The notes under the pieces: generated by a model
The model's database searches: none
What the model saw: the letters and a program-made list of their open reading frames with translations, nothing else
Told to the model about the DNA's origin: nothing
In this document: in pieces, positions 9,222-17,582 of the stretch
Position numbering within the stretch: position 1 is the first letter of the stretch
Layout: each line of letters begins with the position of its first letter
Assembly (NCBI GenBank): GCA_016124805.1
Contig: WGND01000003.1
Location: 124,001-188,000 of the forward strand
Length of the DNA: 64,000 bases
Source: Hyphomicrobiales bacterium
Lineage (GTDB): Bacteria > Pseudomonadota > Alphaproteobacteria > Parvibaculales > Parvibaculaceae
Direction: 5' to 3'
Program-made: the position numbers and the translations under genes

Positions 9222-9396
9222 TGGGCAAAGTGCCTCTTTGAACAGCGACCGAGGCGCGGCTTGATTAAAGCTCGTGCAACTGCAACAATTTGATACCGAG
9301 TTTATGTCGGTTTTCTGGTCTTTTCCCTTGGCATTGCTTTTGCTCTGACAAGGAGAACACCAAGGCGAGCTTATCGCCGTAAAAACAGGAGAGACG

Positions 9397-10818
9397 ATGG
9401 CTCCCGCCATCTTCGATGAAATGGGCCTCAGCGACAATGAGGTTCGCACGGCTTACCTGACGCTGCGTGACTGGCTGAAGGAGACGCCTCCGGAAATTCT
9501 GACGCTCCGGCGCGAGGAAGCCGAAACCTTTTTCCGACGTATCGGTATTACCTTTGCTGTCTATGGTGAAGGCGGCGATCCCGAGCGCATTATTCCCTTC
9601 GACATCATTCCCCGCATTCTTGAAGCCGCCGAATGGGACCAGATCTCGGCAGGTCTCATACAGCGCGTCAAAGCGCTCAATGCCTTCATTGCCGATATCT
9701 ATGGCAAACAGGAAATCATCCGCGCCGGTATCATTCCGCGCGAGCAGGTGATGACCAATGAAACCTTCCGGCCTGAAATGGTGGGGCTGGAAGTGCCCTT
9801 CAATATCTATACCCATATTGCCGGCATCGACATGGTGCGCGTGGGACCTGAAGAATTCTATGTGCTGGAAGATAATTGCCGCACGCCATCCGGCGTTTCC
9901 TACATGCTGGAAAATCGTGAAATCACGATGCGGCTCTTTCCCGATCTCTTCTCCCGCTACAATGTGGCACCGGTCGATCATTATTGCGATGACCTGCTGA
10001 GCACCCTGTCTTCCGTCGCGCCGCGCAACTGCGAAGGTGACCCGACTGTTGCCGTGCTGACGCCGGGTGTTTTCAACAGTGCCTATTACGAGCATTCCTT
10101 CCTTGCCGACCAGATGGGTGTGGAACTCGTTGAAGGGCCCGATCTCTATGTCAAGAACGACATTGTCTATATGCGCACGACACAGGGCGCCAAGCGCGTT
10201 GATGTGATCTATCGCCGTGTGGATGACGAGTTTCTTGATCCCGAGGCTTTCAATCCGGAATCCATGCTCGGCGTGGCGGGATTGATGAGCGCCTATCGGG
10301 CGGGGAATGTGACGCTGACCAACGCGGTGGGTGCCGGCATTGCCGATGACAAGGCGATCTATACCTATGTGCCGCATATGATCGAATTCTATCTCGGTGA
10401 AAAGCCGATCATGAAAAATGTGCCGACGCATCGCTGCGCCGATCCGGGTGAAATGGCCTATGTGCTCGACCGGCTCGACGAGCTTGTCGTGAAAGAGGTT
10501 CACGGCTCCGGCGGCTATGGCATGTTGATCGGTCCGAAGGCGACCAAGGAAGAACGCGCTGTCTTTGCCGAACGCATCAAGGCGGAGCCGGACAAATATA
10601 TTGCGCAGCCGACACTGGCGCTCTCGACCTGCCCGACATTCGTGAATGAAGGCGTGGCGCCGCGCCATGTTGATCTGCGGCCCTTCGTACTGTCGGGCAA
10701 GGAAATTCGCGTGGTGCCCGGCGGGCTGACGCGCGTGGCGCTCAAGGAAGGATCGCTGGTCGTGAATTCGAGCCAGGGCGGTGGCACCAAGGATACCTGG
10801 GTGCTGAGGGGCAAATGA
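9397..10818 (+). CDS. Circularly permuted ATP-grasp family protein of the Anbu locus
   Basis: A 473-residue protein of the circularly permuted ATP-grasp type 2 family (COG2308). Recognisable text includes RVGPEEFYVLEDNCRTPSG, LTPGVFNSAYYEHSFLADQMG, VKEVHGSGGYGMLIGP and a C-terminal DLRPFVLSG region. ATP-grasp enzymes form amide or related bonds with acyl phosphates, but the substrate here is unknown. It is followed 49 bases later by an alpha-E protein and then Anbu. This trio forms the known Anbu gene neighbourhood, thought to assemble or process a peptide-like product. AGGAGA lies just before the ATG. Confidence 0.92.
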   Translation: MAPAIFDEMGLSDNEVRTAYLTLRDWLKETPPEILTLRREEAETFFRRIGITFAVYGEGGDPERIIPFDIIPRILEAAEWDQISAGLIQRVKALNAFIADIYGKQEIIRAGIIPREQVMTNETFRPEMVGLEVPFNIYTHIAGIDMVRVGPEEFYVLEDNCRTPSGVSYMLENREITMRLFPDLFSRYNVAPVDHYCDDLLSTLSSVAPRNCEGDPTVAVLTPGVFNSAYYEHSFLADQMGVELVEGPDLYVKNDIVYMRTTQGAKRVDVIYRRVDDEFLDPEAFNPESMLGVAGLMSAYRAGNVTLTNAVGAGIADDKAIYTYVPHMIEFYLGEKPIMKNVPTHRCADPGEMAYVLDRLDELVVKEVHGSGGYGMLIGPKATKEERAVFAERIKAEPDKYIAQPTLALSTCPTFVNEGVAPRHVDLRPFVLSGKEIRVVPGGLTRVALKEGSLVVNSSQGGGTKDTWVLRGK

Positions 10819-10867
10819 TGACAATGATGATGCTGCGCGCCGCCATTCAGGGAGACTGCGTTTCAAC

Positions 10868-11812
10868 ATGCTGAGCCGCACCGCCGACAATCTGTTCTGG
10901 ATTGCCCGCTATATGGAGCGTGCAGAAAATATTGCACGCATGTTGCGGGTGACAGACCGTCTCTCGCTGATGCCTTCGAGCACGGAAGGTGAAGGCACGG
11001 AGTGGCAGTCCACCCTTATTGTGTCGGGTACGGAAGATATTTATTACGATAAATATGATGAAGTGACGCCGGAGAATGTCATTTTCTTTCTGGCCTTTGA
11101 TCGCGACAATCCTTCCAGCATCCGCAATTGCATCGAGCTTGCACGACGCAATGCGCGCGCCGTGCGCACAGCCATGACCACGGAGCAATGGGAAGCGCTG
11201 AATGGCGCCTGGCTGGAACTGCCAAGCTGGGACGAGACACGCCTGCGCGGCAGCGGCCTGCACCGTTTTCTTGACTGGGTGAAAGAGCGCTCGCTGCTTT
11301 TCTACGGCACGACGATTGCCACCATGCTTCGGCGCGACAGCTATTACTTCACGCGGCTTGGCACCTTCATCGAGCGCGGTGATAACACGGCGCGTATTCT
11401 GGACGTGAAATATCATCTGCTGCTGCCCGACAATGTGCGGGTGGGCGGCGGCATCGACTTCTATCAGTGGGCGGCGATCCTGCGGGCGGTGTCGGGCTAT
11501 CGCTCCTATCACGCGCTCTACAAGGAAGGCATCAAGCCCTGGCTGATTGCCGAATTCGTGATTCTGCACGACCAGATGCCGCGCTCGCTGGTGAGCTGTT
11601 CAAGTGCCATCAATGACTGTCTGGAAAACCTGACTGTGGAATATGGCGAGAAGAATGATGCCTACCGGATTGCCGGTCAGATTCATTCGCAGCTTCGCTA
11701 TGGCAAGGTTGAAGATATCTTCAACCAGGGGCTGCATGAGTTTCTCTCCTCCTATATCGAGCGGAACCACAAGCTGGGGCAGGAAATCAGCCGCAGCTAT
11801 CTGCTCGGCTAG
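10868..11812 (+). CDS. Alpha-E domain protein of the Anbu locus
   Basis: A 314-residue, almost entirely helical protein of the alpha-E family (COG2307). It starts with the diagnostic MLSRTADNLFWIARYMERAE-type text (the first 20 residues of the family). Later motifs are FLDWVKERSLLFYGTT, RDSYYFTRLGTFIERGDNTA and SYHALYKEG. No enzymatic function is established. The family occurs almost always beside the permuted ATP-grasp protein, from which it is separated here by 49 bases, so the two probably work as one enzyme system. Confident on family, not on reaction. Confidence 0.92.
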   Translation: MLSRTADNLFWIARYMERAENIARMLRVTDRLSLMPSSTEGEGTEWQSTLIVSGTEDIYYDKYDEVTPENVIFFLAFDRDNPSSIRNCIELARRNARAVRTAMTTEQWEALNGAWLELPSWDETRLRGSGLHRFLDWVKERSLLFYGTTIATMLRRDSYYFTRLGTFIERGDNTARILDVKYHLLLPDNVRVGGGIDFYQWAAILRAVSGYRSYHALYKEGIKPWLIAEFVILHDQMPRSLVSCSSAINDCLENLTVEYGEKNDAYRIAGQIHSQLRYGKVEDIFNQGLHEFLSSYIERNHKLGQEISRSYLLG

Positions 11813-11910
11813 GCTGGGACAATATCCCGCTAGACCGGATGGGGCGGAAAGCTGTATGGAAGAGCCTTGGATTTATACGGCACTTCAACCCCCACGACCG
11901 GGAGACCCTG

Positions 11911-12654
11911 ATGACCTATTGCGTCGCGCTTCGACTTGAAGGCGGCCTTGTGATGTTGGCCGATACCCGCACCAATGCCGGTGTCGACAATATCTCGACT
12001 TTCCGCAAGCTCACGATCATTGAAAAGCCGGGCGAGCGTGTCATCGGCATCATGACCGCGGGCAATCTGGCGGTGGCGCAGGCAGTGGTCAATGTGGCGC
12101 TTGAGCTTGGCGTCTCCATCCGTGACGGCGAAAAACCGATGACGCTGCATGACGTGCCGAGCATGGTGAAGGCGGCCCAGCTTATGGGCGCTGCCGTGCG
12201 TGAGGTCTATCGCGCTGACGGGCCCTCGCTTGAGGCCCAGGCGTCTGATTTCAACGTCTCCATTCTGCTGGGTGGCCAGGTTGGCAATGGCGAGATGCGC
12301 CTGTTCCAGATCTATTCAGCCGGTAACTATATCGAGGCGACGGAAGACACGCCTTATCTGCAGATCGGCGAACACAAATATGGCAAGCCGATCATCGACC
12401 GCGCCGGGACCTATGATACCGATGTGGCGGATGGTCTGAAGCTGGCGCTGATTTCGATGGATTCGACCATGCGGTCCAATCTCTCTGTCGGTATGCCGGT
12501 CGATCTGATGGTCTATCGTCGCGACACGCTGAAAGTGGCCATGAAGCGGCGCATCAAGGATGATGATCCCTATTTCCATGATCTGCGCCAGGCTTGGTCG
12601 GATGCGCTGACCAAGGCTTACCGCGCTTTGCCCGGCCCTGACTGGGATTTCTGA
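11911..12654 (+). CDS. anbu: Anbu, proteasome-like peptidase
   Basis: A 247-residue Ntn-hydrolase of the Anbu family (COG3484), a bacterial relative of the proteasome beta subunit and HslV. The chosen ATG (GGGAGA upstream) gives MTYCVALRLEGGLVMLADTR, so Thr2 becomes the N-terminal nucleophile after Met removal, which fixes the start. A longer reading frame exists upstream but would hide the threonine. The family motifs TNAGVDNISTFRKL and GGQVGNGEMRLFQIYSAGN are present. Anbu particles are ring-like or helical, with poorly understood activity. It lies 98 bases behind the alpha-E gene. The transglutaminase-like gene usually found in this operon is absent. Confidence 0.93.
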   Translation: MTYCVALRLEGGLVMLADTRTNAGVDNISTFRKLTIIEKPGERVIGIMTAGNLAVAQAVVNVALELGVSIRDGEKPMTLHDVPSMVKAAQLMGAAVREVYRADGPSLEAQASDFNVSILLGGQVGNGEMRLFQIYSAGNYIEATEDTPYLQIGEHKYGKPIIDRAGTYDTDVADGLKLALISMDSTMRSNLSVGMPVDLMVYRRDTLKVAMKRRIKDDDPYFHDLRQAWSDALTKAYRALPGPDWDF

Positions 12655-12722
12655 GTCACTTATCCCCGCCCCTGATTCCTGAGGGAAACTGTTGGACGTG
12701 ATGTCTGACAGGGAGCGGAGCT

Positions 12723-14012
12723 ATGTCGATCAAGGAACGCATAACGGGATTTTCGCCTGCTGGCGCGGTTGCCTGGCCATTGGATCATCTGCCGAGCTGG
12801 CGGGGTGGCGGCAGCACCGGCTGGTGGGATGCGACAGCGGTCTGGGATTTTGATCCCCTGAATAATCGCTATATGGCGGGCGCTGCCGAGGTGCCGCTGG
12901 CGGGGCTGATTGAGGCGCAGCGTGACACGCCGCATCTGCTGAGCAATGCCGATGGAGCCTTTCAGGCTTTTGCGCCAGACAGCCTCGCGCGCTTCACGGG
13001 GAAAGGGGCCTATATCGGTGGTGCCGTCGCCTCGCTGGTCGCCAATGGCCATGATGTGACCCAGTCCAACTGGTCCGGGACGGGCGGCGGCCTGGCCAGC
13101 GCTGGCGTGACCATCCTGAACCTGATGAAGCCCGCCTATCTCGCGTCGGCCGGATCGCCCAATACGCGGCGCTATGCGCCAACCGCCGTGCTTCTGGCGG
13201 GCGAGACCTATACCGCCCAGTTTTTCTACCGGGCAGGGACCTCGCCATGGGCCCGCATGTATCTCGGCTCGTCATTTATTGGCGGAGCTGTTGGCGCCCT
13301 GTCGCCGGGTGGCACGGCCAATGGGGTTTTCTCCCATGTCGTGAACACGCTTTTGCCGGATGGCGTGACGCATAGGGTCAGTGCAAACTTCATTCCCGAG
13401 GCAACAGGTGCCCTGACGCTCGGTTTTGGACCGGGCAGCGGCGTGCCCGGCGAAACCGTTCTCATGTGCGGCTGCGACCTGACGCAGACAAGCTATGCAC
13501 CGCCCTTCATCAGCGCAGGCAGCCCGGCCCCGTCGCGCAGCGCCTCTGATGTGACATCGGTGTCCATGGATTGGTTTTCATCGCTTGGCGGGATCGGCGC
13601 GAGCGAGCTGGTTGTGCCCAACTGGAGTCATACGGGCGATGGCGTTGACCGTCCGCTTTTTGACTATGTGGCCGATGCGAATAATTTCATTTGCGGCTAT
13701 GTGACCGCGAGCGGATATCTGGCGCTGAAAATTGTGACCGATGGTGTCATGCAGACCGATACTGCCCTTTCTTCCGCCATTGAAGCGGGCCGGGGCGCAT
13801 TGATTTTCGGCTGGTCAGCCGAGGGCGGCTATGTCGGCGATCATTTGGGACATGTGACGAGTTTCGGTGCGGTGAGCCTGCCGGACGGCATTACCTCAAA
13901 ACGCATCGGGTCGTCGCCGGGCGGGCCCTATCTCAATGACGTGATTGAACGCATGACGAGCTATCGCCTGCGCACGCAGGCACAGGCGATGGCGCTGGTG
14001 AGTGCGGCATGA
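12723..14012 (+). CDS. Phage-fibre-like protein, orphan
   Basis: A 429-residue acidic, glycine- and serine-rich protein with no signal peptide and no enzymatic motif that I recognise. Its composition and short beta-rich segments (QFFYRAGTSPWARMYLG, SNWSGTGGGLAS, PDGVTHRVSANFIPEATG, and a second region around LIFGWSAEGGYVGDH) resemble carbohydrate-binding or head-spike/tail-fibre domains of phage structural proteins. It has a good ribosome site (GGGAGCGGAG). No other phage gene lies nearby. It may be a remnant of a prophage, a gene-transfer-agent component or a domesticated adhesin. Function unassigned. Confidence 0.6.
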   Translation: MSIKERITGFSPAGAVAWPLDHLPSWRGGGSTGWWDATAVWDFDPLNNRYMAGAAEVPLAGLIEAQRDTPHLLSNADGAFQAFAPDSLARFTGKGAYIGGAVASLVANGHDVTQSNWSGTGGGLASAGVTILNLMKPAYLASAGSPNTRRYAPTAVLLAGETYTAQFFYRAGTSPWARMYLGSSFIGGAVGALSPGGTANGVFSHVVNTLLPDGVTHRVSANFIPEATGALTLGFGPGSGVPGETVLMCGCDLTQTSYAPPFISAGSPAPSRSASDVTSVSMDWFSSLGGIGASELVVPNWSHTGDGVDRPLFDYVADANNFICGYVTASGYLALKIVTDGVMQTDTALSSAIEAGRGALIFGWSAEGGYVGDHLGHVTSFGAVSLPDGITSKRIGSSPGGPYLNDVIERMTSYRLRTQAQAMALVSAA

Positions 14013-14017
14013 GGAGG

Positions 14018-14719
14018 TCAGGCGCTCAGCGGATTGAGGGTGACCTTGCGGGCCATGCCGTCGAAAAGATCGAAGCCGCGCGTCAGCCAGTCATGCAGGC
14101 TGTCATCGGCTTCGAGCGGCGGCAGGCTGTTGACGGAGGCCGCCCAGAGAAAGGTGCTGAGGCCGATATAGTCGGCATAGTTGGGTGTGTCGCCGCCGAG
14201 CCAGGGCTGTCCCGTCAGGGTGACGCGCAGCGGCCGCAGGGCCGGGCGCAGCTCGGGCAGTTTTGCTTCGCGGCCTGCCGTCACATCCTCCAGCGATTTG
14301 CCGCCCAGACGTTTTTCGCGGCTCTCGCGAAAATAGCCATGGTCTTGCGGAAAGGCGACATCATGAATGTCGAGGACATAGAGCATGAACATGCGGTTCA
14401 TGATTTCCAGGCCATACCAGTTGTCGAAAAAGCGGACCGCCGCGCGCTCGCCGGGCGAGGCGAAGAGTGCGGGTCGATCCGGATAGGTGGCGTCGAGATA
14501 ATCGGCGATGGTCCAGCTGTCATTGATGAGCCGGCCCTTGTCCTCAATGCTCGGCACGGTCTTGAAATCGCTGCCCGCATGGCCACGAATTTCGGTGAAG
14601 CGCAGCGGCACCGTTTCATAGGGCAGGCCCTTATGGGCGAGCGCATATTTGATGCGCCAGCAAAAGGGGCTGAGACGGCGATTGTCGGTGGCGGCAAGGT
14701 CAAAAAGCTTGATGGTCAT
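14018..14719 (-). CDS. Glutathione S-transferase, LigE/beta-etherase-like class
   Basis: A 233-residue GST with an N-terminal thioredoxin fold and a helical C-terminal half. The start MTIKLFDLAATDNRRLSPFC, then WRIKYALAHKGLPYETVPL and DSWTIADYLDATYPDRPALF, resemble the LigE/LigP beta-aryl-etherase branch (GSTFuA) rather than housekeeping GSTs. That branch conjugates glutathione to ether-linked aromatics, but many homologs have other or unknown substrates. It lies 24 bases downstream of the limonene-epoxide-hydrolase-like gene, so the two are probably one operon for detoxifying an epoxide or ether compound (inference). Confidence 0.85.
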   Translation of the reverse strand: MTIKLFDLAATDNRRLSPFCWRIKYALAHKGLPYETVPLRFTEIRGHAGSDFKTVPSIEDKGRLINDSWTIADYLDATYPDRPALFASPGERAAVRFFDNWYGLEIMNRMFMLYVLDIHDVAFPQDHGYFRESREKRLGGKSLEDVTAGREAKLPELRPALRPLRVTLTGQPWLGGDTPNYADYIGLSTFLWAASVNSLPPLEADDSLHDWLTRGFDLFDGMARKVTLNPLSA

Positions 14720-14743
14720 GAGCGCGTGGCCTCGGTTGCTGAT

Positions 14744-15139
14744 TCAGGAAACGGCTTTGACATAGGTGCCCATGTCGAAATAGTCGCGCCAGGCGGCAAT
14801 CTTGCCGTCCTTCATTTCAAAGACGCCGCAGCAGGGCAGCGAGACGGGCTTGCCATTGACCTTGAAATGATCGACGCGTTCGGCAAAGACCAGATCGCCG
14901 GTCGAAGACATGTTGAGGATGTCCCATTTGACATCGCTCCAGCCGGTCAGGAAGGCGGTGATGAAAGCGCGCAGATTGTCGTGTCCCTGAACCGGGTCGA
15001 GCATGATGTTGTGATAGATGCCATCGGGCGCGAAAAAGGCGAGAACCTTGTCGACATCAAGGATGGGCCAGGCATCGACAAAAGCGCGGATCGTGTCTTC
15101 GTTTTTCTGGCTCATATTCTGGCTCATATTCTGGCTCAT
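14744..15139 (-). CDS. Limonene-1,2-epoxide-hydrolase-like protein
   Basis: A 131-residue SnoaL/NTF2-fold protein of the limonene-epoxide hydrolase branch. All residues of the known active site are visible: Y42 and N44 in IYHN, R88 and D90 in AERVD, and D119 in AAWRDYFD. The reaction would be one-step water addition to an epoxide. The start is the ATG with AGGAG nine bases upstream. Odd feature: the first codons are a tandem 12-base repeat giving MSQNMSQNMSQ, so three in-frame ATGs are available. It is followed by a GST gene in the same direction. The natural substrate is unknown. Confidence 0.85.
   Translation of the reverse strand: MSQNMSQNMSQKNEDTIRAFVDAWPILDVDKVLAFFAPDGIYHNIMLDPVQGHDNLRAFITAFLTGWSDVKWDILNMSSTGDLVFAERVDHFKVNGKPVSLPCCGVFEMKDGKIAAWRDYFDMGTYVKAVS
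15104..15139 (-). repeat. Tandem 12-base repeat at the start of the epoxide-hydrolase-like gene
   Basis: Three copies of a 12-base unit encoding Met-Ser-Gln-Asn (the last copy diverges after MSQ). Each copy carries an in-frame ATG. Such a repeat can change copy number by slippage without altering frame. Confidence 0.85.
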
Positions 15140-15170
15140 GGGGATTTTCTCCTCTTGTGTGAACCGCAAG

Positions 15171-15200
15171 AAAAAACGGGGTGGTTTGCCCACCCCGTTT
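15171..15200 (-). terminator. Intrinsic terminator of the beta-oxidation gene
   Basis: A perfect 11-base stem (AAACGGGGTGG paired to its complement) with a short loop, followed on the minus strand by six T residues. It sits just after the stop of the bifunctional beta-oxidation gene and before the epoxide-hydrolase-like gene, separating the two transcripts. Confidence 0.85.
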
Positions 15201-15208
15201 CACCTGTT

Positions 15209-17287
15209 TCAGAGATCCTTGAAACCCTTGCCTTCGGCGACAAGTTTTTCAAGCAGCGCGGCGGGTTTGAAATCATCCCCCATCTGCGCCTGGAATTCCT
15301 TCATCTTGGCGAGCACCTTGTCGAGGCCGATGAGATCGCCATAGAACATGGGGCCGCCGCGATAGACCGGCCAGCCATAGCCATTGATCCAGACGATATC
15401 GATGTCGGAGGCGCGCTGGGCTTTGCCTTCTTCAAGGATTTTCGCGCCTTCATTGATCATTGGATAGATGCAGCGCTCGATGATTTCCTGATCGCTGATC
15501 TGGCGGCTGTTGATGCCTTTCTCGGCAGCAAATTCCTTGATGATCTTTTCGGTGACGGGCGAGGGCGAGGCATTGCGGTTCTCGTCATAGTCGTAGAAAC
15601 CCGCGCCTGTCTTCTGGCCGCGACGGTCGATTTCGCAGAGACGTTCGCGAATGGTCGAGCTTGTCGAGGTTTCCTTGGACCAACCCAGATCAAGGCCGGC
15701 AAGGTCCGACATGGCAAAGGGGCCCATGGGGAAACCGAAGTCGTAAAGCACGCGATCAACATCCCATGGCATGGCGCCTTCCAGAATGAGCTTCTGGGCT
15801 TCGCGCTGACGCTGGGAGAGCATGCGGTTGCCGACGAAGCCGGGGCAGACGCCGACGAGGGCGGCAATCTTGCCGATCTTCTTGGCGATCTGCATGGAGG
15901 TGGCGATGACGGGCTTGGATGTGTGATCGGCACGCACCACTTCGAGCAGGCGCATGACATTGGCCGGCGAGAAGAAATGCAGACCAATGACAAATTCGGG
16001 CCGCTTGGTGGCCGACGCGATTTCGTCGATATTCAGATAGGAAGTGTTGGAGGCGAGGATGGCGCCCTGTTTGACGATCTTGTCGAGCTTGCCGAAGACG
16101 TCCTTCTTTACATCCATGTTTTCGTAAACGGCTTCGATGACGAGATCGACATCGGCCAGCGCATCAAGCGAAAGCGCGCCGGTGAGAAGGCCCATGCGCT
16201 TTTCGACTTCTTCCATCGAGAAACGACCCTTCTTGGCCGAGTTCTCATAATTTTTGCGGATGGTGGCAATGCCACGATCCAGTGCTTCCTGCTTCATTTC
16301 CACGATGGTGACGGGAATGCCCGCATTGAGGAAATTCATGGAAATGCCGCCGCCCATGGTACCGGCGCCGATGACGCCAACCTTGTTGATCGGGATGGTG
16401 GGGGTGTCGGCGGGCACATCGGCAAGCTTCCAGACCTGGCGTTCGGCGAAGAAGACATAGCGCTGGGCTGCAGACTGCGAGCCGGTCATGAGTTCCATGA
16501 AGAGCTTGCGTTCGGTCTTGAGACCTTCGTCGAAGGGCTGGTTCACGGCCGCTTCGATGCACTGGATGTTATATTCCGGCGCGAGGAAGCCGCGTGTCTT
16601 GCGGGCAATCGACTTGCGGAATGCGGCGAAGATTTCCGGCTTGCCGCGCGCCGCTTCGACCTTGTCGTTGAGGTCGCGGACTTTTTTGAGCGGGCGCTTT
16701 TCGGCGAGAACTTTTTTGGCAAAGGCCAGCGCGCCTTCGCGCAGCTTGCCTTCTTCGACGAGCTCGTCGACGAGACCCATCTCAAGGCATTTCCTGGCGG
16801 GCACATGGGTGCCGCTGGTGACCATTTCGAGGGCCTTTTCCGGCCCGACAATGCGCGGCAGACGCTGGGTGCCACCGGCACCGGGCAGCAGGCCGAGATT
16901 GACTTCCGGCAGGCCGCATTTGGCCGAGGGAACAGCGACGCGGTAATGGCAGGTCAGCGCGACCTCAAGACCACCGCCCAGCGCCGTGCCATGAATGGCG
17001 GCGATGACGGGCTTGGGCGCATTTTCGATGGCGTTCTGCGCATCCTGCAGCGAGGGACCCTTGGGAGCCTTGCCGAATTCGGTGATGTCGGCGCCGGCGA
17101 TGAAGGTGCGGCCGTCGCAGATGAGGACAATGGCCTTGATCGCATCATTGGCCACAGCCTGCGCAATGCCGTTGGCGATGCCTTCGCGGACATCTGCCGA
17201 AAGCGCGTTGACCGGGGGGGAATTGAGCGTGAGAACGCCGATATCGCCTTCGACCGAGAGATCGGCAACCGCATTGATGGCTGTCAT
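15209..17287 (-). CDS. Bifunctional enoyl-CoA hydratase / 3-hydroxyacyl-CoA dehydrogenase
   Basis: A 692-residue multifunctional beta-oxidation protein of the FadB/FadJ type. The N-terminal crotonase domain has the oxyanion and catalytic region [19 protein letters not shown] and [20 protein letters not shown], with E108 and E128 in the two positions of the catalytic glutamates. The C-terminal NAD-binding part has [15 protein letters not shown] (about 295-310) and [14 protein letters not shown], with its catalytic histidine. It carries a duplicated dehydrogenase tail, as usual. No thiolase gene is adjacent. The start has a GGAGG ribosome site. A perfect dyad lies upstream at 17437-17454. Confidence 0.94.
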   Translation of the reverse strand: MTAINAVADLSVEGDIGVLTLNSPPVNALSADVREGIANGIAQAVANDAIKAIVLICDGRTFIAGADITEFGKAPKGPSLQDAQNAIENAPKPVIAAIHGTALGGGLEVALTCHYRVAVPSAKCGLPEVNLGLLPGAGGTQRLPRIVGPEKALEMVTSGTHVPARKCLEMGLVDELVEEGKLREGALAFAKKVLAEKRPLKKVRDLNDKVEAARGKPEIFAAFRKSIARKTRGFLAPEYNIQCIEAAVNQPFDEGLKTERKLFMELMTGSQSAAQRYVFFAERQVWKLADVPADTPTIPINKVGVIGAGTMGGGISMNFLNAGIPVTIVEMKQEALDRGIATIRKNYENSAKKGRFSMEEVEKRMGLLTGALSLDALADVDLVIEAVYENMDVKKDVFGKLDKIVKQGAILASNTSYLNIDEIASATKRPEFVIGLHFFSPANVMRLLEVVRADHTSKPVIATSMQIAKKIGKIAALVGVCPGFVGNRMLSQRQREAQKLILEGAMPWDVDRVLYDFGFPMGPFAMSDLAGLDLGWSKETSTSSTIRERLCEIDRRGQKTGAGFYDYDENRNASPSPVTEKIIKEFAAEKGINSRQISDQEIIERCIYPMINEGAKILEEGKAQRASDIDIVWINGYGWPVYRGGPMFYGDLIGLDKVLAKMKEFQAQMGDDFKPAALLEKLVAEGKGFKDL

Positions 17288-17436
17288 GGTGTATCCTCCG
17301 TGTGGTCCGATGTGCTCGGATGTTTCTTGATTGGGTGCCCCATATTCTGCCTCGGGACGCGACTATGGGGGCTGGCGCCATTCTAGTCAGCATGGCCGCG
17401 CTTACCAGAAGGAATGTCTGTTGAAGGCGCTGTTTT

Positions 17437-17454
17437 CTGTCCATTTTTGGACAG
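17437..17454. promoter_or_regulatory. 18-base dyad between the beta-oxidation and MoxR genes
   Basis: The sequence CTGTCCA-TTTT-TGGACAG is a perfect seven-base inverted repeat in the 295-base divergent region. It has no T-run after it and lies at a promoter-like position, so an operator is more likely than a terminator. The regulator is unknown. No other feature was seen in this intergenic stretch. Confidence 0.4.
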
Positions 17455-17582
17455 GGGGCTGCGCCGTCTGGACGGCCAGGTGCTTTTTGAGGCTGGCGCA
17501 TGTGCCGAGGATGCGTGTTACCCTAGGCCAAATGCTATTTCACGAATAAGAAGGCCATCAAAAGGCTTTCAGGGAGAATGCT

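Noticed and set aside
14009-17386. Very long plus-strand open frame (1125 codons)
   Set aside because: It runs antisense through the GST, epoxide-hydrolase-like and beta-oxidation genes. It has no recognisable domain, and its composition is that of the complementary strand of GC-rich coding DNA.
17331-17549. Small plus-strand open frame in the beta-oxidation/MoxR gap
   Set aside because: 72 codons without domain or ribosome site, and it spans the dyad and likely promoters.
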